DNA of 64,000 nt from CAVTWD01 sp963738325 (GTDB taxonomy: Bacteria > Actinomycetota > Acidimicrobiia > Acidimicrobiales > Ilumatobacteraceae): contig CAVTWD010000015.1 in NCBI GenBank assembly GCA_963738325.1, forward strand, positions 186,001-250,000, in the 5' to 3' direction. Both the position numbers and the translations under genes were made by a program. How positions within the stretch are numbered: position 1 is the stretch's first letter; every line of letters starts with the position of its first letter. Shown here piece by piece: positions 44,481-53,289 of this stretch. The notes under the pieces are model-generated. The model did not search any database and was not told the DNA's origin. It saw only the letters and a list, made by a program, of their open reading frames with translations.

Positions 44481-44543
44481 GCGCGTCCCAGCCGAGAACT
44501 TCGGTGGCCGTGTCGAGGGTGGCTGAGCCGGGACCCTGGCGGG

Positions 44544-44936
44544 TTACACGCGGCTGCGCAGGCTCGGAACCGGCCGCCACGCCACGACGGGCACGTCGCG
44601 GTAGAGGCGTTCGATGTCGTAGAAGCGGCGGGTCTCGTCATCGAAGACGTGGACGACGAGGTCTCCATAGTCGAGCAGCACCCACGTGAGGTCACGCAAG
44701 CCCTCGACTCGCAGGGGCGAGGGGCCACCCTCTGCCCGGATCGACTTCTCGATCTCCTCGGCCATCGTGCGCACCTGGCGGGAGTTGGTGCCCGACGTGA
44801 TCACGAAGTAGTCGGTGATGGCGAGGACATCACCGACGAACAACACGATGGTGTCGCGCCCTTGCTTGTCGTCGGCGACGCGAGCAGCCACGAGGGCCCA
44901 GTCCCGTCCTGGATCCCCCGGGGGGACGAACGTCAA
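44544..44936 (-). CDS. rsfS: Ribosomal silencing factor RsfS
   Basis: 130 residues. RsfS binds uL14 and prevents subunit joining in starvation. Family blocks are ARVADDKQGRDTIVLFVGDV, ITDYFVITSGTNSRQVRTMA and LDYGDLVVHVFDDETRRFYD. The gene overlaps the upstream LytR_C gene by four bases (ATGA), which fits the actinobacterial order nadD, LytR_C, rsfS. Confidence 0.96.
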   Translation of the reverse strand: MTFVPPGDPGRDWALVAARVADDKQGRDTIVLFVGDVLAITDYFVITSGTNSRQVRTMAEEIEKSIRAEGGPSPLRVEGLRDLTWVLLDYGDLVVHVFDDETRRFYDIERLYRDVPVVAWRPVPSLRSRV

Positions 44937-46429
44937 CCCTTCACCCTCCTGTTCGTGGTCGTCGGCGAGGGGACGGTCGTCGGTTCCTCGGTCGTCGATG
45001 TCGCGGCGGTCATGGCGTCCTCGGCGTCGAGGAAGGCCGGGAAGTCGGCGCCGAGCACGATCGTGGCGTCGACCCCATCGATCCGCTCATCGCTCGCGAC
45101 CGGGGTGCCGGCACCGAGCAGAGTGGCGAAGCCGCTCACTTGCACTTCACCGGTGGGCGAGTTCCACTCCACGGTCGTCTGCGCGGGTGCGGGTCCGGTC
45201 GTGTCGGTCACCAGGACGACGTTGGCCTGCACGGCCGCCAGGCGCCCGATGGCGCGATACGCGTAGTTGGCGTCGCCCAGTGGGTTCACGATGCGGAAGC
45301 TGAGGTTGCCGTTCGACGGCGACACCGCGCCCGGCATCACGGTGGCCACCAACAGGCGAAGGTAGGCGACGTCGGCTTGGAGCAACTCGGGGGCGGTCGG
45401 GTTCGACGGATCGAAGGACGGCTGGACCCGCAGCTCGTCGACCGTCGCCTTGGCGCCGGCGATGGTGGCGAGATACCCGGCGATGTCCGACGGCGGGGCC
45501 ACCGCCGCCGACGAGGACGAGGCGGCCGACGAGGTGACGGACGACGCGTCCGGCGCCTTGGCGGCGTGGGCGACGATGGCCGACCACAGCGCCTGCATGC
45601 GAGGCAGGCGGGCCAACTCACTCTCCCCGTCGACCCGGGCCAGCAGCAGGCGGGCCGCCGCCCGGGCGCTCAAGGTCACGTCGCCGGCCGCGAACAGCTG
45701 GACGGTGGTGCCGTCGGGGTTGGTGTCGAGCACCGGCGTGTCGAGCGTGACGTCCACCGGCGTGTAGGGCTCGAAGAGGGCGGTGAGGCCATCCTCGTCG
45801 AGTTGTTGCGACGTCGACGTGCTGATACCCAGCACGCTCTCGACCCCGTTCGTCTGCCCGGCCAACCCACCACGCGTCCAGGCCTGGGTGAGCGGCACCG
45901 GCTTGGCCGGTCCATCGATGTAGGCCGCGGTCGCCAGCGGCACGACGAGGACGGTGCCCCCCCGGCCATCCGCGGCAATCGAAAAGAGCGTGAGGCTCGC
46001 CGGCTTCCCCGAGGCGTCGGTGCCGACGAGGAGCGCGGCGGGCGTGTCGGGGAGCTCGCGCAGGGGCGGCCCCGCGTCCACGGCCCGTCCCTCGTGGCTG
46101 TTGGCAATGGTGCGCGCCGCCACCAACCCGAGCAGCGGAGTGGCGGCGGCGGCGCCCAGAGCACAGAGCGCGACCAGGAGGGTGCGCCGGGGCGAGGTGC
46201 GCAGGCGATGGCGCTTCGGCCCGGGTCGTGTGGTGGTGCGAACCGTGGAGCCGCCCGCCCACTCCTCCTCGGCCCGCGGGAGGCTGAGCGTGGTATCCGG
46301 CGATGTGACCGGGGGCGGCGGCAGCTCGGGCTCGTCCTGCGGCGGCGCCGCGGCCGGGACCGCGTCGGCCTCCGCCAGGCTGCGCTCGGGAAGCTCCTCT
46401 TCCCCAGGGGTGGTGGTCAGGTCCGTCAC
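44933..46429 (-). CDS. LytR_C-domain membrane protein, LCP-like
   Basis: 498 residues. The cytoplasmic N-terminus is Pro/Glu/Thr-rich, followed by a basic anchor KRHRLRTSPRRTLLVALCAL and a single transmembrane helix. The extracytoplasmic part has an LCP-like fold (PAALLVGTDASGKPASLTLF, LSARAAARLLLARVDGESEL), and near the end a LytR_C domain (FRIVNPLGDANYAYRAIGRL). The usual LCP catalytic Arg/Asp cluster is not obvious, so it may be a non-catalytic relative of the teichoic-acid/arabinogalactan transferases. It overlaps nadD and rsfS by four bases each. Confidence 0.8.
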   Translation of the reverse strand: MTDLTTTPGEEELPERSLAEADAVPAAAPPQDEPELPPPPVTSPDTTLSLPRAEEEWAGGSTVRTTTRPGPKRHRLRTSPRRTLLVALCALGAAAATPLLGLVAARTIANSHEGRAVDAGPPLRELPDTPAALLVGTDASGKPASLTLFSIAADGRGGTVLVVPLATAAYIDGPAKPVPLTQAWTRGGLAGQTNGVESVLGISTSTSQQLDEDGLTALFEPYTPVDVTLDTPVLDTNPDGTTVQLFAAGDVTLSARAAARLLLARVDGESELARLPRMQALWSAIVAHAAKAPDASSVTSSAASSSSAAVAPPSDIAGYLATIAGAKATVDELRVQPSFDPSNPTAPELLQADVAYLRLLVATVMPGAVSPSNGNLSFRIVNPLGDANYAYRAIGRLAAVQANVVLVTDTTGPAPAQTTVEWNSPTGEVQVSGFATLLGAGTPVASDERIDGVDATIVLGADFPAFLDAEDAMTAATSTTEEPTTVPSPTTTNRRVKG

Positions 46430-47015
46430 GCGGCCATGCCGTAGAGGTGACGGGCGCGGATGCCGGCGATCACGGCCGGAGTCAGCAGGAAATCGAGCGG
46501 GCGCCCGTCGCTGACACGAGCCCGGAGGTCACTGCTCGACACCTCGAGGCGGGGGACCTCGACATGCACCCAGTCGAAGCCGCCCGGGAGGGCGACGCGC
46601 ACGCCAGGTCGTTCCACGACGACAAGCGTGGATCGCTTCGCCACCTCGTCGTACCGCTCCCACGTCAAGAAGCCGGCGGCCGCGTCCTCGCCGAGGATCG
46701 TGAACCACCGCGCCCCCGGGTGGGTCTTGGCCAGCGCGGCCAACGTGTCCGCGGTGTACGAGCGGCCGCCCCGGTCGAGCTCGACCCGGCTCGCCTCCAG
46801 ACCGGGAACCCCGTCCACCGCGGCGCGCACCGAGCGCGGTACCGATCCTCGGCCGGGGTGAGCTCGCGCTGTGACTCCTTCTGCCACGGGACATTCGCCA
46901 CGACGAGCAGCACCCGGTCGAGGCGCAAGTTGTGACGGACGTTGACCGCCGTGACGAGATGGCCGACGTGGGGAGGGTCGAACGTGCCGCCGAACACTGC
47001 GAGACGTTCGGCCAC
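46426..47015 (-). CDS. nadD: Nicotinate-nucleotide adenylyltransferase, frameshifted
   Basis: NadD joins nicotinate mononucleotide and ATP to deamido-NAD. The N-terminus AERLAVFGGTFDPPHVGHLV carries the GGTFDPxHxGH nucleotidyl-transferase motif. After LTPAEDRY the frame changes at about 46843-46852; two extra C bases would restore DRYALVRAAVDGVPG. It continues in the second frame to GLEASRVELDRGGRSYTADT, GEDAAAGFLTWERYDEV and SSDLRARVSDGRPLDFLLTP. Because NadD is normally essential, the shift is probably an error. GTG 47015 follows a TAGACT box by six bases. Confidence 0.92.
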
Positions 47016-47021
47016 GAGGCG

Positions 47022-47027
47022 AGTCTA
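47022..47027 (-). promoter_or_regulatory. -10 box of nadD
   Basis: TAGACT on the minus strand, six bases before GTG 47015; allows nadD-LytR_C-rsfS to be read independently of pncAB. Confidence 0.45.
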
Positions 47028-48323
47028 TGGGCCGCCGGGGCCACCCACCTGGTCGGTGGCTCCCGTGAGGGCCAGGAGGGCCGGTGACAGCTCGACCGCC
47101 GGGCCCGACCCCGGCCACTCCGCCAACGCGGCGGCGCAGCGGGTCCGGGCGTCGTCGAGCTGGGGCACGGGCCCGATGCGGTGACCGTCGCGCCAGCGAG
47201 GGGCGAGGAGAGGGCGGGCGCCGCCTGGACGGTCCTCGGCGGCCAGCGCCAGCACGTCCCGGCCCGAGGCCCGCCACACCTGCTTGCGCCCCGGCAGCGT
47301 GGCCTTCCCCGGCGACGTCTTGGCCCGGGGGGACCCTCCATGCTCGACAAGCTTGTACACCACGCCGAGGTAAGGAGCGTCGGCGCTCGTGCCCAGCCGG
47401 GTGCCGACGCCGAACGCATCGATGGGCGCGCCGGAGGTCACCAGGCGGGCGACGCGGTCCTCGTCGAGGTCCCCAGAGGCGAGGACGCGCACCGACCGGA
47501 AGCCCCCTTGGTCGAGGACGGTCCGCACCTGGCGGGCGACCCGGTCGAGGTCGCCCGAGTCGATCCGCACGCCCCCCGCAGCCACCCCCGCCTGCCGCAT
47601 GGCGGCCACGGCCTGGTGGGCGCCTTCGACCACGTCGTAGGTGTCCACCAGGAGCACGGCGCGCGGCCCGTAGCGCTCGAGGAAGGCGGTGAAGGCGGCC
47701 AACTCGTCGCGGTGGGCCATGACGTAGGAGTGCGCCATCGTGCCCGACAGCGGGATCCCGTAGCGGCGGCCGGCCTCCACCATCGACGTCGCCGACGCTC
47801 CCCCGACGTACGTGGCTCGCGCCGCCAGCAGGGCCGCATCGGCCCCGTGGTCGCGCCGGGCCGAGAAGTCCACAAAGGCTCGCCCCTCGGCGGCCAACGC
47901 CACCCTGGCCGCCTTCGTGGCCACCATGGTCTCGAAGCCGATCGTGTTCAACAGCAGCGTCTCCACCAGCTGGGCTTCGACGATGGGGGCCGTGAGCGAC
48001 ACCAGCGGCTCGCCGGCGAAGACCATCTCGCCCTCGTCGACGGCCCTGACCTCGCCGGTGAACCGCAGCCCGCGGAGGCGGGCGAGGAAGCTCTCGTCGA
48101 AGACGCGCTGCTCGCGGAGGAAGGCGACCTCGTCGTCGCCGTAGGTGAATCCGGCAAGGCGCTCCAGGGCCGTCTCGATGCCGCAGGCGATGAGGAAGTC
48201 GCGCTCGGGCGGCAGGCGGCGGACGAACAGCTCGAAGGTGGCCAGCTCGTCGCGTCCCTCGCCGTGGAAGGCGGCGGCCATGGTGAGCTCGTAGTAGTCG
48301 GTGAAGAGCCCCCAGCGCTCCAC
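47025..48323 (-). CDS. pncB: Nicotinate phosphoribosyltransferase
   Basis: Makes nicotinate mononucleotide from nicotinate and PRPP (Preiss-Handler salvage). It begins VERWGLFTDYYELTMAAAFH and contains FVDFSARRDHGADAALLAAR, SGTMAHSYVMAHRDELAAF, LLVDTYDVVEGAHQAV and RIDSGDLDRVARQVR. The catalytic His lies in the TMAHSYVM region. GTG 48323 is preferred over the frame start at 48380, because it falls five bases after the pncA stop and matches the family N-terminus. Downstream is nadD, which uses its product. Confidence 0.95.
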   Translation of the reverse strand: MERWGLFTDYYELTMAAAFHGEGRDELATFELFVRRLPPERDFLIACGIETALERLAGFTYGDDEVAFLREQRVFDESFLARLRGLRFTGEVRAVDEGEMVFAGEPLVSLTAPIVEAQLVETLLLNTIGFETMVATKAARVALAAEGRAFVDFSARRDHGADAALLAARATYVGGASATSMVEAGRRYGIPLSGTMAHSYVMAHRDELAAFTAFLERYGPRAVLLVDTYDVVEGAHQAVAAMRQAGVAAGGVRIDSGDLDRVARQVRTVLDQGGFRSVRVLASGDLDEDRVARLVTSGAPIDAFGVGTRLGTSADAPYLGVVYKLVEHGGSPRAKTSPGKATLPGRKQVWRASGRDVLALAAEDRPGGARPLLAPRWRDGHRIGPVPQLDDARTRCAAALAEWPGSGPAVELSPALLALTGATDQVGGPGGP

Positions 48324-48327
48324 CGGC

Positions 48328-48936
48328 TCAGGCCACGTGCACCCCGGCGGCGGCCAGCTCGCCCAGGGCTCGCCGGCCATCGCCAGGGGTCAGATCCACC
48401 GCTGCGACGACCTCCTCCAGCACGACGGTGGCAAACCCGAGGCGCACGGCATCGGCCGCGGTCTCCCGCACGCAGTAATCGGTGGCGAGGCCGATCACGA
48501 CCACCTTCTCCACCCCCGCCGTCCGCAGGACGGTGGTCAGGCGGGTCGGGCGCTCACCCCTGGCGTCGTGGTGGCGGACGGTGAAGCCCGAGTAGCCGTC
48601 TTCGCCCTCGACCCCCTTGCGCACCACCTCCCCGGCCGTGACGAGCTGGGGATGGAGCTCGGCGCCCCAGGTCCCCTGTACGCAATGCGCTGGCCACGGA
48701 CCCCCGCCGGTGATGAAGTGGGGCGTCTCGGCAGGGTGCCAGTCCTGTGTGTAGACGACCTTGGCCCCGGCCGCTCGGGCCGCTTCGATTTCTCGATTGG
48801 CCAAGATGACGACCGCTTCGCCTCCGGGTACGTACAGGGAACCAGAAGGATCAGCGAAGTCGTTCTGTACATCGACGACGACGAGCGCCGATGAGGCGCT
48901 GTAGAGGGAACTCGGATGGCCAGCAGTATCGACCAC
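48328..48936 (-). CDS. pncA: Nicotinamidase
   Basis: Hydrolyses nicotinamide to nicotinate, the substrate of the next gene, pncB. The catalytic triad is Asp22 (VVVDVQNDF), Lys107 (VVRKGVEGEDGYS) and Cys155 (GLATDYCVRETA). The metal-binding motif is QDWHPAETPHF. 202 residues is a normal length. GTG 48936 is seven bases after a TACGCT box, which defines the start. The gene order pncA-pncB-nadD follows the pathway order. Confidence 0.95.
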   Translation of the reverse strand: MVDTAGHPSSLYSASSALVVVDVQNDFADPSGSLYVPGGEAVVILANREIEAARAAGAKVVYTQDWHPAETPHFITGGGPWPAHCVQGTWGAELHPQLVTAGEVVRKGVEGEDGYSGFTVRHHDARGERPTRLTTVLRTAGVEKVVVIGLATDYCVRETAADAVRLGFATVVLEEVVAAVDLTPGDGRRALGELAAAGVHVA

Positions 48937-48943
48937 GAGCCCG

Positions 48944-48949
48944 AGCGTA
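48944..48949 (-). promoter_or_regulatory. -10 box of pncA
   Basis: TACGCT on the minus strand, seven bases before GTG 48936; leaderless arrangement. Confidence 0.45.
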
Positions 48950-49038
48950 CCGAGCCGACCCGACGCCGGGTTGGTGTGCCTTCCGGCACAGCGGGCGGCG
49001 GGAATGTTGGCCGCTCCCGGCGGGTTGTGGGATCAGCA

Positions 49039-49866
49039 ATGAGTGACTCGATTGGCCTGTACCTGAACGAGATCGGCAAGGTGCCGCTCCTCACCGCGGA
49101 GGAGGAGAAGGCGTTGTCGCGCACCATCGAAGCTGGTCGCGAGGCTCAGGAGCGCCTCGATCGCGGCCAGAAGGGCAAGGACCTCCGTGCCGCCGTCGCG
49201 GCCGCCGCCCACGCCAAGGACCGCTTCATCCGAGCCAACCTCCGCCTGGTCGTCAGCATCGCCCGCCGTTACCCCCTGCCCCAGGGCATGGACCTGCTCG
49301 ACCTGATCCAGGAGGGCAACCTCGGGCTCGAGCACGCGGTGGACAAGTTCGACTGGCGCCGCGGCTTCAAGTTCTCCACCTACGCCACGTTCTGGATCCG
49401 CCAGGCCATCGGCCGGGCCCTCGACCAGAAGGCCAGCCTGGTCCGCCTGCCTGGCGATCGTTCGGCTTCGCTCCGGGCCGCGCTGCGGCAGTCCTCGGGC
49501 GACGGTGAAGAGCTCGACGCCGAGAACGCCCGCCTGCATCGGCTGGCCACCCCGGTCTCCCTCGACCGGGCCGTGGGCGACGACGGCGACACCACGATGA
49601 TCGACCTGATGCCGAGCGAGGTGCCCACTCCGGAGGCGGCCGTCATCAGCCAGGTCGACGACGAGCTGCTCGACGAGCTGCTCGGCACCCTCGACACGCG
49701 AGCCCGCTATGCCGTGAAGGCCCGGTTCGGCTTGATCGACGGTGAGCGCAAGAGCTTCCGCGAGGTGGGCGAAGAGCTCGGCGTCACCGCCGAGGCGGCC
49801 AGGCGGCTGGTGAACCGCGCCGTCGCCGGCTTGAAGGACGACGCGGTCAGGATCCTGGCGGCGTAG
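49039..49866 (+). CDS. Short sigma-70 family factor (group 2-like), reduced region 3
   Basis: 275 residues from ATG 49039. Region 1.2 is IGLYLNEIGKVPLLTAEEE. Region 2 is near-canonical: RFIRANLRLVVSIARRY, LIQEGNLGLEHAVDKFDW and RGFKFSTYATFWIRQAIGRA. Region 4 (SFREVGEELGVTAEAARRLV) is recognisable but diverged. The stretch between (about 60 residues, acidic) does not show a normal region 3.0-3.1. It is therefore shorter than RpoD (over 300) and may use promoters with strong or extended -10 elements. It is divergent from pncA. Confidence 0.85.
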   Translation: MSDSIGLYLNEIGKVPLLTAEEEKALSRTIEAGREAQERLDRGQKGKDLRAAVAAAAHAKDRFIRANLRLVVSIARRYPLPQGMDLLDLIQEGNLGLEHAVDKFDWRRGFKFSTYATFWIRQAIGRALDQKASLVRLPGDRSASLRAALRQSSGDGEELDAENARLHRLATPVSLDRAVGDDGDTTMIDLMPSEVPTPEAAVISQVDDELLDELLGTLDTRARYAVKARFGLIDGERKSFREVGEELGVTAEAARRLVNRAVAGLKDDAVRILAA

Positions 49867-49931
49867 AAGCTCCCCCCAAGCTCCGCAGCCAGTGCAGCTG
49901 CCCTCCCCCCGGGTCAGCTGCAGGAAAGGAA

Positions 49932-49960
49932 GCCCCGGCGGCCCCCCGCCGGGGCCCTTT
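49932..49960 (+). terminator. Rho-independent terminator after the sigma factor
   Basis: Ten-base-pair stem GCCCCGGCGG/CCGCCGGGGC with loop cccc, followed by cccttt. It lies 66 bases past the sigma factor stop and is the clearest intrinsic terminator in the window. Confidence 0.85.
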
Positions 49961-50046
49961 CATGTTCAGGGGCTGGGTTCGGCGCCTCGAGGAGGGTCGC
50001 GTTAGCGTGCGGGGGCCGCGCGCGGCGCGACAAGAGGGGGCCGCTC

Positions 50047-51088
50047 ATGAGGTGCCGGCGGCAAAACGGGCAACGCCTCCTGCTCGCGGTCGTCGTGGGA
50101 GCCGTGGTGCTGGCTTCCTGCGCGAGCGGTGGGGCTTCGTCCGGTGGCACCTCCGCCGCGCCGCCTGCTCCCGCGCTCGAGTCGGTCGGGCCGGACCCTT
50201 GCCGCCTCGTGGACCCCGCCGTGGCAGAGCGAGCGGTGGGAGCCGCCGACGCGGCCAGCCTCGGCACGCCGGCGAGAGTTACGCCGGGCAGCTGCAGCTG
50301 GCACAGCGGCGATCCGAGCTGCACGCTCCGGTCGGTCGGCATCGAGCTGACCCGGGGCGCGCCCGCCGCGCCGGCCTTCGCGGCAGCGCGGGCCGCGGCC
50401 AACGCCCCCCGAGCGCGGTCAGGCGTGGGTGACGCCGCCTTCTTCAGCGCCGACCTGCTGCCTCCGGGCTCGGCCGTGGAGATCGCTCACCTCGACGTGC
50501 TCGAGGGCGACGTGTGGCTGCACGTCACGCTGCTCGGACGGGTCGGCTCGGCGGGCGACTCCCTCTTGCACGCCGTGGCCGCCAACGTGCTCGCCCATCC
50601 CGACCTCCACGAGGTCGGGCCCACGACGCCGGCGGCGGTGGCGCCGTCGCCACCGTCGCTCGTCGGTCACGGACCGGCCCTTCCGAAGGTGGCGGTGACC
50701 GACCTCGCCAGCGGCTCCGCGGTCGCGCTCGAGGAGCCTCGCGCCCTCCCGCCTGCCCCTCCTGGTGTGGTTCTGGGCGCCATCGTGCCCGTATTGCAAC
50801 CAGGAGGCGGCCAGCGTCGAGCGCTTCGCCCGCGACCATGCCGGTACCGTCACGGTCGTCGGTTTGGGGAGTCAGGAGAACCTCGGCGCGGCCCGCTCGT
50901 TCGTCACCCGGCACGGGCTGACGAGTCTGAAGATGCTCTGGGACGAGACGGGGGCGTCGTGGTCGCAGCTCGGCGTGGTGGCCCAGCCCGAGGCCGTGCT
51001 GTTCGACCGCACCGGCAGGGTGGTCGGGGGTTGGGCGGGCGGCTTCGATGCGGGCGCCGTGCTCCGCCTGGCGGCCGAGCCGGCCTGA
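50047..51088 (+). CDS. Lipoprotein fusing a DUF3558-like domain to a thioredoxin domain, frameshifted
   Basis: About 346 residues when joined. A signal peptide ends in lipobox LASC. The N-terminal ~170 residues resemble DUF3558 (DPCRLVDPAVAERAVGAADA; SCSW). Then PKVAVTDLASGSAVALEEPR leads into a TlpA/thioredoxin fold with CPYC active site (WFWAPSCPYCNQEAASVERF) and cis-Pro region VVAQPEAVLFDRTG. An extra C near 50752 separates the two reading frames. A membrane-anchored disulfide reductase or oxidase with a lipoprotein-type sensor or ligand domain is plausible. Confidence 0.75.
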
Positions 51089-51187
51089 GCGTCAACTGAC
51101 CGCGGGAGCGTCGAGCGTCGGCTCAGCAGCCTCCTGCCGCCAATCGCGTTGCGCCAGCCGTCGGCCACCGGGCACGCTTGGACGCTG

Positions 51188-52534
51188 ATGGCGCACTGGA
51201 CCCCCTCGTCGTGGCACGACTTCCCGGCGGCGCAGCAACCGATCTGGCCCGACGAGGCCGCCCTGGAACGCTCGATCAAGCAGATCGCCGGCTACCCGCC
51301 GCTCGTCTTCGCGGGAGAGGCGAGGGCGCTCACGTCGTCGCTGGGGCGGGTCGCGGCCGGCAACGCCTTCCTCCTGCAGGCCGGAGACTGCGCCGAGAGC
51401 TTTGAAGCGTTCTCGGCGGTGAACATCCGCGAGAAGTTGCGGGTGATGCTCCAGATGGCGGTCGTCCTCACGTACTCGCTCGGCGTGCCGGTGGTGAAGG
51501 TGGGCCGCATCGCCGGGCAGTTCGCCAAACCCCGATCCTCGCCCACCGAGCGGGTCGGAGGGTTGGAGCTGCCGGTGTTCCGCGGCCATCTCGTGAACGA
51601 CGTGGCGCCCACGCCGGCGGCTCGCACCCCCGACCCGGAACGGCTCGTGCAGGCCTACCACCAGTCGGCGTCCACGCTGAACCTGCTGCGGGCCTTCACC
51701 AAGGGGGGGTTCGCGGACCTCTCGCGGGTTCACGCCTGGACCCAGGAGTTCGTCGAGACCAGCGGCGAAGGGCAACGCTACGAGGCCATCGCCAACGAGA
51801 TCGAGCGAGCCTTGCGGTTCATGCGGGCCTGCGGCATCGACTTGGAAGGCAGCCCGCAGCTCCACGAGGTGGACTTCTACACGAGCCATGAGGCGCTGAT
51901 CCTCGGCTACGAAGAGGCGCTCACCCGGCAGGATTCCCTCACCGGCGACTGGTACGACTGCTCGGCGCACATGCTCTGGATCGGCGAGCGCACCCGCCAA
52001 CTCGAAGGCGCCCACCTCGAGTTCCTCCGCGGGGTCGGCAACCCCCTCGGCTGCAAGCTGGGGCCCGAGACCGACGCCGATTACGTGCTCCAACTGTGCG
52101 AGCGCCTGAACCCGGCCAGGGTTCCCGGGCGCCTCACCCTGATCACCCGGATGGGCGCCCCTGTGGTGGAGCACCGGCTGCGCCCGCTGCTGCAGGCGGT
52201 TCGCGACGCCGGTCACCCTGTGGTGTGGGCGTGCGACCCGATGCACGGCAACACCTACACGGCCCAGAGCGGCCGCAAGACCCGGCACTTCGACCACATC
52301 CTCGGTGAGATCGCCGGGTTCATCCGGGCCCACCAGGCCGAGGGCACCTGGCCGGGAGGCGTCCACGTCGAGCTCACGGGCGAGGATGTCACCGAGTGCC
52401 TCGGTGGGGCCGAGGCGGTGCTCGACGAGCATCTCGACAACCGCTACGAGACGATGTGCGATCCCCGTCTGAACGCCCGCCAGTCCTTGGACCTCGCGTT
52501 CCGGGTCGCCGAGCTCATGCGCGACCGACCGTGA
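51188..52534 (+). CDS. aroF: Class II 3-deoxy-7-phosphoheptulonate (DAHP) synthase
   Basis: First shikimate-pathway enzyme: condenses PEP and erythrose-4-phosphate. 448 residues of the plant/actinobacterial class II type. Motifs: AGDCAESFEAFSAVNIREKL (Cys and Glu metal site), VKVGRIAGQFAKPRSSPTER, TSHEALILGYEEALTR, CDPMHGNTYT (His and Asp) and CLGGAEAVLDEHLDNRYETM. All metal and PEP ligands are present. The start at 51188 gives the usual N-terminus (MAHWTPSSWHDFPAAQQPIW). Confidence 0.95.
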   Translation: MAHWTPSSWHDFPAAQQPIWPDEAALERSIKQIAGYPPLVFAGEARALTSSLGRVAAGNAFLLQAGDCAESFEAFSAVNIREKLRVMLQMAVVLTYSLGVPVVKVGRIAGQFAKPRSSPTERVGGLELPVFRGHLVNDVAPTPAARTPDPERLVQAYHQSASTLNLLRAFTKGGFADLSRVHAWTQEFVETSGEGQRYEAIANEIERALRFMRACGIDLEGSPQLHEVDFYTSHEALILGYEEALTRQDSLTGDWYDCSAHMLWIGERTRQLEGAHLEFLRGVGNPLGCKLGPETDADYVLQLCERLNPARVPGRLTLITRMGAPVVEHRLRPLLQAVRDAGHPVVWACDPMHGNTYTAQSGRKTRHFDHILGEIAGFIRAHQAEGTWPGGVHVELTGEDVTECLGGAEAVLDEHLDNRYETMCDPRLNARQSLDLAFRVAELMRDRP

Positions 52535-52593
52535 TCTGACGCGGTTGAGCGTCGTATGCGCGCGCTCAGCCGCGCGAGATGCGCCTCATCGGC

Positions 52594-53253
52594 TCAGAGA
52601 AACTCGGTGCCGAACTCGGGAGGGACGTCGAGGCGGAGGAGGAACCGCACCCGGGGGAGGGTGAGGGACCCGAGCGCCAACGTGGCTGCCACCGGATGGG
52701 CGGGCTGGACGGGGGCAGCACCGTCCAGCGAGAGGCCGGCGTACGAACGGACGACGGGACGGCCTCGTTCCGCCCGCTCGACGGCCACGTCGAGCTCGAC
52801 CTGGGCGAGGCGGGCCTCGCCGTCCATGGTGACGACGGGGTGAAGCCCCACGACGTAGTGGAGATCAGCCGTGCTGATCGGAGCGGTGCGTTCGACCTCG
52901 AGGGCGAGATCCCAGCTGGGCACCTCGGCTCGGAGCCGGTCGTAGCGGCGCTCGATGGCGACGCCGCCCGACTCGTCACCAACACCCCAACCGGCGGCGA
53001 GCCTCGCCGCCGTCCCGTCGTCGGCGTCGACCACCCCGGCGACCACGAGGGCGCGGGCCCGCACGCCGCTGCGGCACGACAGGCGCGCTTGAGCCAGGGC
53101 AAACGGACCGAAGGGCGAGTCGAGGGCGCGGATGGCGAGGAAACTGACGAGCAGCGGATTGGTGGCCGTGAGCCCCGCCGGCAGCACGGCGCGATCTCCC
53201 AGCCCGGCCAACTCGAAGGCGGCCTGCAGCACCTCGACCGCGCCGATGGTCAC
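52594..53253 (-). CDS. Conserved hypothetical protein, possibly acetoacetate-decarboxylase-like
   Basis: 219 residues. It contains VVAGVVDADDGTAARLAAGW, ERRYDRLRAEVPSWDLALEV, DLHYVVGLHPVVTMDGEARL and GSLTLPRVRFLLRLDVPPEF. The pattern of barrel strands and a late LDVPPE region recalls acetoacetate-decarboxylase-like proteins, but no catalytic Lys is certain. It is transcribed behind the LLM gene with a 36-base gap, so the two probably act in one pathway. Confidence 0.55.
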   Translation of the reverse strand: MTIGAVEVLQAAFELAGLGDRAVLPAGLTATNPLLVSFLAIRALDSPFGPFALAQARLSCRSGVRARALVVAGVVDADDGTAARLAAGWGVGDESGGVAIERRYDRLRAEVPSWDLALEVERTAPISTADLHYVVGLHPVVTMDGEARLAQVELDVAVERAERGRPVVRSYAGLSLDGAAPVQPAHPVAATLALGSLTLPRVRFLLRLDVPPEFGTEFL

Positions 53254-53289
53254 GGGCTCGCGCGGGAGCCACCAGGACCGGCACCACTG

